Origin: Proteobacteria bacterium CAG:495
GTDB taxonomy: Bacteria; Pseudomonadota; Alphaproteobacteria; RF32; CAG-239
Direction of reading: 5' to 3'
Assembly (NCBI GenBank): GCA_000432275.1
Contig: HF995297.1
Location: 1-11,275, forward strand
Length of the DNA: 11,275 bases
Shown: positions 7,019-11,275 of the stretch, one piece after another
Layout of the letters: each line of letters opens with the position of its first letter
How positions within the stretch are numbered: the first letter of the stretch is position 1
Position numbers and translations under genes: made by a program
Notes under the pieces: model-generated
Database searches by the model: none
Told to the model about the DNA's origin: nothing
The model's input: only the letters and a program-made list of their open reading frames with translations

Positions 7019-7423
7019 ATGAATAATCGGCAAAAACTATGGTCTCTGGCCAAAGACGCCTTTACCCGCGCCTATGCTCCTTATTCCCGCTTTGCGGTAG
7101 GCGCCGCCGTTCTCACCGCAGAAGGAAGAATGTATGCCGGCTGCAACGTTGAGAATGTCTCTTACCCCAACGGAACCTGTGCCGAAACCGGAGCCATTGC
7201 GGCAATGGTTGCCGGAGGAGACCGCAAAATCGTTGAAATCGTCATCGTTGCCGACGGACAAAATCTCATTACCCCTTGCGGCGCCTGCCGGCAGCGGCTG
7301 AAAGAATTTGCCGTCCCCGGGATGCTGGTTCATCTTGCCGACGTTAACGGCATTCGCCAAACCATAACGCTGGAGGAGCTTTTGCCTTGCAGCTTTACCG
7401 ATGAAAGTCTCCGCCATGACTGA
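7019..7423 (+). CDS. cdd: Cytidine deaminase
   Basis: A 134-residue cytosolic enzyme that hydrolyses cytidine and deoxycytidine to uridine and deoxyuridine, the entry step of the pathway encoded downstream. Length and sequence fit the small, homotetrameric zinc class. YAPYSRFAVGAAV (19-31) and GCNVENVSYPNGTCAE (41-56) hold the substrate pocket. Zinc ligands are Cys54, Cys87 and Cys90 (PCGACRQ), and Glu56 is the catalytic proton shuttle. The position after CAE is Thr where Bacillus-type enzymes have Arg (CAERTA). ATG 7019 follows AAAGG by 6 bases and a clear promoter. First gene of the operon; its end overlaps the start of punA. All key residues are present. Confidence 0.95.
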   Translation: MNNRQKLWSLAKDAFTRAYAPYSRFAVGAAVLTAEGRMYAGCNVENVSYPNGTCAETGAIAAMVAGGDRKIVEIVIVADGQNLITPCGACRQRLKEFAVPGMLVHLADVNGIRQTITLEELLPCSFTDESLRHD

Positions 7424-8231
7424 TTTATACCTCTCGCTTTCCCGGCAGATACAAGACCGGCTGGGAAACTTCGCTCCCCGCTTTTTGATTGTCCTCGGCA
7501 GCGGACTGGGGGCTTTGGCCGACGATGTCGAAGATAAAATCATTATTCCGTACAGCGAGATACAAGGCTTTCCCGTCAGTACCGTCAGCGGTCACCGCGG
7601 CTGCCTGATTGCCGGAAAAATAAACGGCCGCAATGTTATTTGCATGCAGGGCCGGATTCATCTTTATGAAGGTTACCAGCCCTCGGCAATAGCCGAAGTC
7701 ATCAAAGCGTTCAAACAACTGGGCATATCTGAAATGATTGTAACCAATGCGGCCGGTTCTCTTATGCCAAGTCTCCCCCCGGGCAGCCTGATGCTGATTA
7801 ACGACCATATTAATTTCAGCGGACGCAACCCTCTCATCGGTCCTAACGACGACAGCTTCGGCCCGCGTTTTCCCGATATGAGTAATGCTTACGACCGGGA
7901 ATTCCGTAATCTGGCACACCGTCTGGCTAAAGATGCCGGTATCAAGCTGCATGACGGAACTTACCTGATGGTCAGCGGACCAAACTTTGAAACTGCGGCC
8001 GAAATCCGGGCTTTTCAGATACTCGGAGCCCACGCCGTCGGAATGTCAACCGTGCCGGAAGTCTTGGCCGCCGTCTACTGCGGAATCAAAGTCCTCGGCT
8101 TTTCGGTCATCACCAATTACGGCACCGGTTTGCAAACCACGCCGTTAAGCCACCAGGAAACGTTGGACAACGCAGCCGCCGCTGCCCGTAACCTGACCTC
8201 TCTGGTTAAAAGCTTTATAAAGGAGGCCTGA
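7416..8231 (+). CDS. punA: Purine-nucleoside phosphorylase, trimeric (class II) type
   Basis: A 271-residue enzyme that cleaves purine (deoxy)nucleosides with phosphate, giving the free base and (deoxy)ribose-1-phosphate. It belongs to the PNP/MTAP trimeric family rather than hexameric DeoD. Motifs are VLGSGLG (26-32), SGHRG (58-62), MQGRIHLYEGY (77-87), TNAAGSL (110-116), SGPNFET (187-193) with the base-binding Glu192, GMSTVPE (209-215), Asn234 in VITNYGTG (human Asn243), and LSHQET (244-249). The usual bacterial TNMAAG is TNYGTG here, which might tune base preference. Two starts are possible. ATG 7416 overlaps the cdd stop as ATGACTGA, a typical coupled junction, and gives a family-like N-terminus. 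ATG 7401 would add five residues. Neither has a strong ribosome binding site, so translation is probably coupled to cdd. Confidence 0.93.
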   Translation: MTDLYLSLSRQIQDRLGNFAPRFLIVLGSGLGALADDVEDKIIIPYSEIQGFPVSTVSGHRGCLIAGKINGRNVICMQGRIHLYEGYQPSAIAEVIKAFKQLGISEMIVTNAAGSLMPSLPPGSLMLINDHINFSGRNPLIGPNDDSFGPRFPDMSNAYDREFRNLAHRLAKDAGIKLHDGTYLMVSGPNFETAAEIRAFQILGAHAVGMSTVPEVLAAVYCGIKVLGFSVITNYGTGLQTTPLSHQETLDNAAAAARNLTSLVKSFIKEA

Positions 8232-8232
8232 A

Positions 8233-8964
8233 ATGGACGACTTAACCGCAGCTAAAATCATTATCAGATGTTTGGACCTGACATCGCTTAACGACACTGA
8301 TGACGACGAAGTGATTACCGATATCTGCCGGCGTGCCGTAACCCCTTACGGCAATACTGCGGCAGTTTGCATTTATCAGAAATTCATTCCCCTGGCTCTG
8401 CAGCTCATATCGCAAAACATCAAAATCGCCACCGTTGTCAACTTTCCCCACGGAGGAACCGACTTTGCAAAGGTTGAAGCCGAAATAGCCAAAGCGGTCA
8501 AAGCCGGCGCTGATGAAATCGACGCCGTATTCCCCTATCGCAGTTTTTTGGACGGAGACATTCAAACCTGTATCGATTTCGTCGCTCTGGCTCGCAAAAA
8601 CTGCGGCAAAAACAGACCGCTCAAAATCATTTTGGAAACCGGGGAGCTAAAAACCACCCGCAATATTAAACAAGCGGCTCAACTTTGCATTGAAGGGGGC
8701 GCCGACTTCATCAAAACCTCCACCGGCAAAAGCAAAATCTCTGCAACGCCGGAAGCGGCCAATGCCGTTTTGGAAACGATTCTCGCCTCCAAACAAAAAG
8801 TTGGATTTAAGGCCAGCGGCGGAATTCGTACTTTAGAGGAGGCAAAAAAATATCTGGTGCTTGCCAATGCCGTTATGGGACCGGGCTGGGTCAGCCCTCA
8901 GACTTTCCGCATCGGAGCCAGCTCGCTTCTCACTAATCTGCTACAAGTTCTTAATCAAGGATAA
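8233..8964 (+). CDS. deoC: Deoxyribose-phosphate aldolase
   Basis: A 243-residue class I aldolase that splits 2-deoxyribose-5-phosphate into acetaldehyde and glyceraldehyde-3-phosphate, feeding DNA-derived sugar into glycolysis. It aligns with E. coli DeoC throughout: LDLTSLND (14-21), TPYGNTAAVCIY (37-48), NFPHGG (70-75), DEIDAVFPYR (94-103) with Asp97, the Schiff-base lysine Lys161 in DFIKTSTGK, and Lys193 in VGFKASGG that activates it. The C-terminus stops at NQG soon after GASSLLTNLL. It therefore lacks the terminal tail with the catalytically helpful C-terminal Tyr of the E. coli enzyme (259 residues). ATG 8233 has an excellent AAAGGAGG 6 bases upstream, overlapping the punA end. Confidence 0.95.
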   Translation: MDDLTAAKIIIRCLDLTSLNDTDDDEVITDICRRAVTPYGNTAAVCIYQKFIPLALQLISQNIKIATVVNFPHGGTDFAKVEAEIAKAVKAGADEIDAVFPYRSFLDGDIQTCIDFVALARKNCGKNRPLKIILETGELKTTRNIKQAAQLCIEGGADFIKTSTGKSKISATPEAANAVLETILASKQKVGFKASGGIRTLEEAKKYLVLANAVMGPGWVSPQTFRIGASSLLTNLLQVLNQG

Positions 8965-8969
8965 TCACC

Positions 8970-10280
8970 ATGCTGCCACAGGAAATCATTCGCAAAAAAC
9001 GTAACCGCCAAGCCCTTACCGCTGCCGAAATCGCCTTTTTTATCCGCGGCGTAACCGACGGAACCATCGTTGACGCTCAGACCGCAGCTTTAACCATGGC
9101 CGTTTTTCTCAACGGAATGAATGTAAAGGAAACAACCGCCCTCACCCTTAATATGCGCGATTCCGGAGACGTTCTCAAATGGAAAGAACTTAACGGTCCG
9201 GTGGTAGACAAACATTCTTCCGGCGGGGTCGGAGACAAGGTCAGCCTGATGCTGGCTCCGATGATAGCCGCCTGCGGCGGGGTTGTACCCATGATTTCCG
9301 GACGCGGCCTTGGTCACACCGGAGGCACGCTCGACAAGTTTGACTCCATTCCCGGTTACCAGACAATGCCGGATAACGATTTGTTTCGCAAAACCGTAAA
9401 AGAAGTAGGCTGTGCAATCATCGGACAAACCGGAAACCTCGCTCCTGCCGACAAAAAAATCTATGCCATCCGCGACGTTTGCGGAACAGTGGAGTCGGTA
9501 GAACTGATAACCGCATCGATTCTGTCAAAAAAACTGGCAGCCGGACTGGACTGCCTGGTGATGGATCTAAAATGCGGAAACGGCGCCTTTATGGACAACA
9601 TTGAAGATGCCCGCCGCCTGGCTCATTCAATCGTAAGCGTGGCCAATGAAGCCGGAACGCAAACCAGCGCAATCCTTACCGATATGAACCAGGTGCTGGG
9701 GCGCAACGTCGGAAATGCATTGGAAGTCATTGAAGCCGTCGAATATCTGAAAGGCGAAAAAGTCGATGCCCGTCTGCATCAAATCACTCTGGAGCTCTGT
9801 GCCGAACTGCTGGTAAATGCTCAATTAAGCAAAGATTTGGTCTCAGCCAAAAAACAACTGCAAAAAGTTTTGGATTCAGGAAAAGCGCTTGAAATCTTTG
9901 CTAAAATGGTTGCCGCTTTGGGAGGCCCGACAGATTTCTGCGAACGGCCGCTCCATTATCTGCCCCGCGCAGCCATCGTTCGCCCGGTTTATCCTGAAAA
10001 TCCCGGATATGTCACGGCTATGAATACCCGGGACATCGGCCTCAGCATCATTGAATTAAAAGGAGGACGCGTCCGCCCCGACCAAAAACTTGATTATGCC
10101 ACCGGTTACAGCCGTTTTTGCCAAATCGGCGATTTGGTTGACGACAGCACGCCTCTCGCTGTTGTCCATGCCCAAACCGAAGATGAATACAAAAACGCTG
10201 CCGCGGCATTAAGAAAACATATTAAAGTCAGTGCCGCTCACCCGCTCGCACATAGCAGCATAATCGAAAAAATCAGCTGA
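8970..10280 (+). CDS. deoA: Thymidine phosphorylase
   Basis: A 436-residue enzyme that phosphorolyses thymidine and deoxyuridine to the base and deoxyribose-1-phosphate, so it uses the Cdd product. The order is the small helical N-terminal domain, then the phosphate-binding signature VDKHSSGGVGDKVSL (79-93; Ser84 replaces the usual Thr), SGRGLGHTGGTLDK (110-123), and LAPADKKIYAIRDV (157-170). Base-binding Arg168, Ser183 and Lys187 match E. coli Arg171, Ser186 and Lys190, and the C-terminal alpha/beta domain is complete. The length fits the roughly 440 residues of DeoA. ATG 8970 has AAGGA 8 bases upstream, overlapping the deoC stop, five bases after that gene. Last gene of the operon, followed at once by a terminator. 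Confidence 0.95.
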   Translation: MLPQEIIRKKRNRQALTAAEIAFFIRGVTDGTIVDAQTAALTMAVFLNGMNVKETTALTLNMRDSGDVLKWKELNGPVVDKHSSGGVGDKVSLMLAPMIAACGGVVPMISGRGLGHTGGTLDKFDSIPGYQTMPDNDLFRKTVKEVGCAIIGQTGNLAPADKKIYAIRDVCGTVESVELITASILSKKLAAGLDCLVMDLKCGNGAFMDNIEDARRLAHSIVSVANEAGTQTSAILTDMNQVLGRNVGNALEVIEAVEYLKGEKVDARLHQITLELCAELLVNAQLSKDLVSAKKQLQKVLDSGKALEIFAKMVAALGGPTDFCERPLHYLPRAAIVRPVYPENPGYVTAMNTRDIGLSIIELKGGRVRPDQKLDYATGYSRFCQIGDLVDDSTPLAVVHAQTEDEYKNAAAALRKHIKVSAAHPLAHSSIIEKIS

Positions 10281-10281
10281 A

Positions 10282-10319
10282 AAAAAACCGTTTAAGCCTG
10301 AAAGCTTAAACGGTTTTTT
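10282..10319 (+). terminator. Strong bidirectional terminator after deoA
   Basis: Perfect 10-bp stem CCGTTTAAGC (10288-10297) and GCTTAAACGG (10304-10313), 6-base loop, flanked by A6 before and T6 after, which extend the pairing to 16 bp. It works symmetrically for deoA (stop 10280) and for the convergent gene with stop at 10337. Confidence 0.95.
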
Positions 10320-10336
10320 CAATAACGATTGAACGA

Positions 10337-11275
10337 TTAAATCTGGGGCAATGCCAATTCCGCAAGAATACGCTCTTTGTTATGGCGTTCTTCCGTCAGT
10401 TTGTGAACTTCGGAACCGTACCGGCGGGTAAATGCCGGAACCTTGAGCTGATTTTCCAAACAAAACGTATTAAAATCACTCACCCAGTCCAAACCGTAAT
10501 CCTCTTTGTCGACAAACAAATCATCATTATCGGCAATCAGACGGTTAAGCCAGTCAAGAACCTTGTGCCGGTTGTCAAACTCAAGCTGTAATGCGTCTTT
10601 GGCTTGCTCTATCAGATGTTCCGCTCCGGCAAAGCTAAATTTCACCGTCATGGCTTTCAGCTTTTCCCAAGCCTCGTCCCGGCGTTCATTCTGCTGACGA
10701 TTACCGTGGAAACGCGCTAAAAACATCATCACCTGCGGATAAAACGCCGAATACTCTTTTCTTGCTTCCTCATTAACCAAATGACGGATTAGGAAAAATT
10801 CCAAAAGCAACGCTTTGCGGCTGACCGGAGCAACATATTTTCCGGCGGCGCACTTCATCCAAATGAACTTTGTGCCCTCGGGTTTATCAGTTGCCGCATA
10901 TCTGGCGCAGTCTTCGACAAAGGTTATTATCAAAGGCAATTGTTCCTTGTCGGCTCTAGCCGCTTTTTTGCAGACAGGTTCGATTCTGTCCCAAACCTCT
11001 GCATTTCTGCGTGCTTCTTCAACAACCTTCACCGCTAAAGCTTCGCTCCATTCTTTCCAGCAGGATGCCTTGAGCTTCCGGCTTTCAATAATGCTGACGA
11101 TTGTCTTAAGCTGCCACGGTACACATGAAGGAAACTCCCTTGAAATCAAAAGCGGGAACAAAGCATCGGCATACAGATTGACGAAATCAATCTTGCCGTC
11201 CAGCAAAATGTCCAACAAATGCTGTCCGCTCTCTCTCCACCAGCAGCCGTTGCCGATGATGTTCAGCACTCTTCC
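10337..11275 (-). CDS. Hypothetical, mainly helical protein, 5'-partial (start lies right of the window)
   Basis: I do not recognise this family. The minus-strand frame is open to the window edge, giving 312 visible residues. The GTG at 11269 is an internal codon at least as likely as a start, so the gene is treated as truncated by the window. The sequence is rich in Glu, Lys, Arg, Leu and Trp with an amphipathic helical pattern. It has no signal peptide, no membrane segment and no obvious catalytic motif or repeat, so a cytosolic helical protein is likely. Notable spots are the aromatic NGCWWRESGQH near the left of the visible part, FIWMKCAAGKYVAPVS mid-way, and a charged C-terminal helix (HKLTEERHNKERILAEL). 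Base composition matches its neighbours and the frame is clean, so it is probably a real gene. It converges on deoA and is not part of that operon. Confidence 0.7.
   Translation of the reverse strand, partial: GRVLNIIGNGCWWRESGQHLLDILLDGKIDFVNLYADALFPLLISREFPSCVPWQLKTIVSIIESRKLKASCWKEWSEALAVKVVEEARRNAEVWDRIEPVCKKAARADKEQLPLIITFVEDCARYAATDKPEGTKFIWMKCAAGKYVAPVSRKALLLEFFLIRHLVNEEARKEYSAFYPQVMMFLARFHGNRQQNERRDEAWEKLKAMTVKFSFAGAEHLIEQAKDALQLEFDNRHKVLDWLNRLIADNDDLFVDKEDYGLDWVSDFNTFCLENQLKVPAFTRRYGSEVHKLTEERHNKERILAELALPQI

Noticed and set aside
7401..7415. ATG 7401 as the punA start
   Set aside because: Possible, but no ribosome site is seen and the added residues are not typical; the ATGACTGA overlap at 7416 is favoured.
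7037..8033. Long minus-strand frames of 168 and 202 residues opposite cdd and punA
   Set aside because: They lie wholly antisense to enzymes with intact motifs and have no recognisable content or ribosome sites; these are codon-bias shadows.

Overview
The window looks like a chromosomal piece of an alphaproteobacterium with moderate GC content. Three things suggest this: an AsmA-family envelope protein, class I DeoC and DeoA sequences of proteobacterial type, and very cysteine-rich secreted-type proteins built around an AKTCAEQGKK(D/E)CNGSC core. From memory, I associate that core with uncultured gut Alphaproteobacteria. The lineage is an inference; no rRNA or other phylogenetic marker is present. 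No stretch longer than about 115 bases lacks a gene, and I see no tRNA, rRNA, CRISPR array or insertion sequence.

Left part (1-1784): a cysteine-rich gene (A) enters from the left edge and ends at a rho-independent terminator. Facing it on the minus strand are a DUF1349 protein gene and, overlapping its start, the last third of a CbpA/DnaJ-type co-chaperone gene. The cbpA reading frame loses homology at about 1354. Exactly there a second cysteine-rich gene (B) begins on the plus strand, also without its 5' part. The first 50 bases of B match an internal stretch of A at 49 of 50 positions. The arrangement is what a deletion across a divergent cbpA / cysteine-rich gene pair would leave, but a chimeric assembly joint is also possible. 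This is the most unusual spot in the window.

Middle (1785-6905, minus strand): a 1385-residue AsmA-family protein is followed by a GalU-like sugar-nucleotide pyrophosphorylase. The AsmA protein starts at TTG 6905 and carries an unusual 340-residue helical, coiled-coil-like C-terminal extension. Both genes point to envelope biogenesis.

Right part (7019-10280, plus strand): a tight four-gene nucleoside-catabolism operon, cdd - punA - deoC - deoA, with its own promoter and a strong terminator. Cdd deaminates (deoxy)cytidine. DeoA and PunA phosphorolyse pyrimidine and purine nucleosides to (deoxy)ribose-1-phosphate. DeoC cleaves deoxyribose-5-phosphate to acetaldehyde and glyceraldehyde-3-phosphate. 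The mutase that links the 1- and 5-phosphates (DeoB) is not in the window. The cdd promoter and a candidate asmA promoter overlap back to back at about 6970.

Right edge (10337-11275, minus strand): an unrecognised, mostly helical, probably cytosolic protein whose start lies beyond the window.
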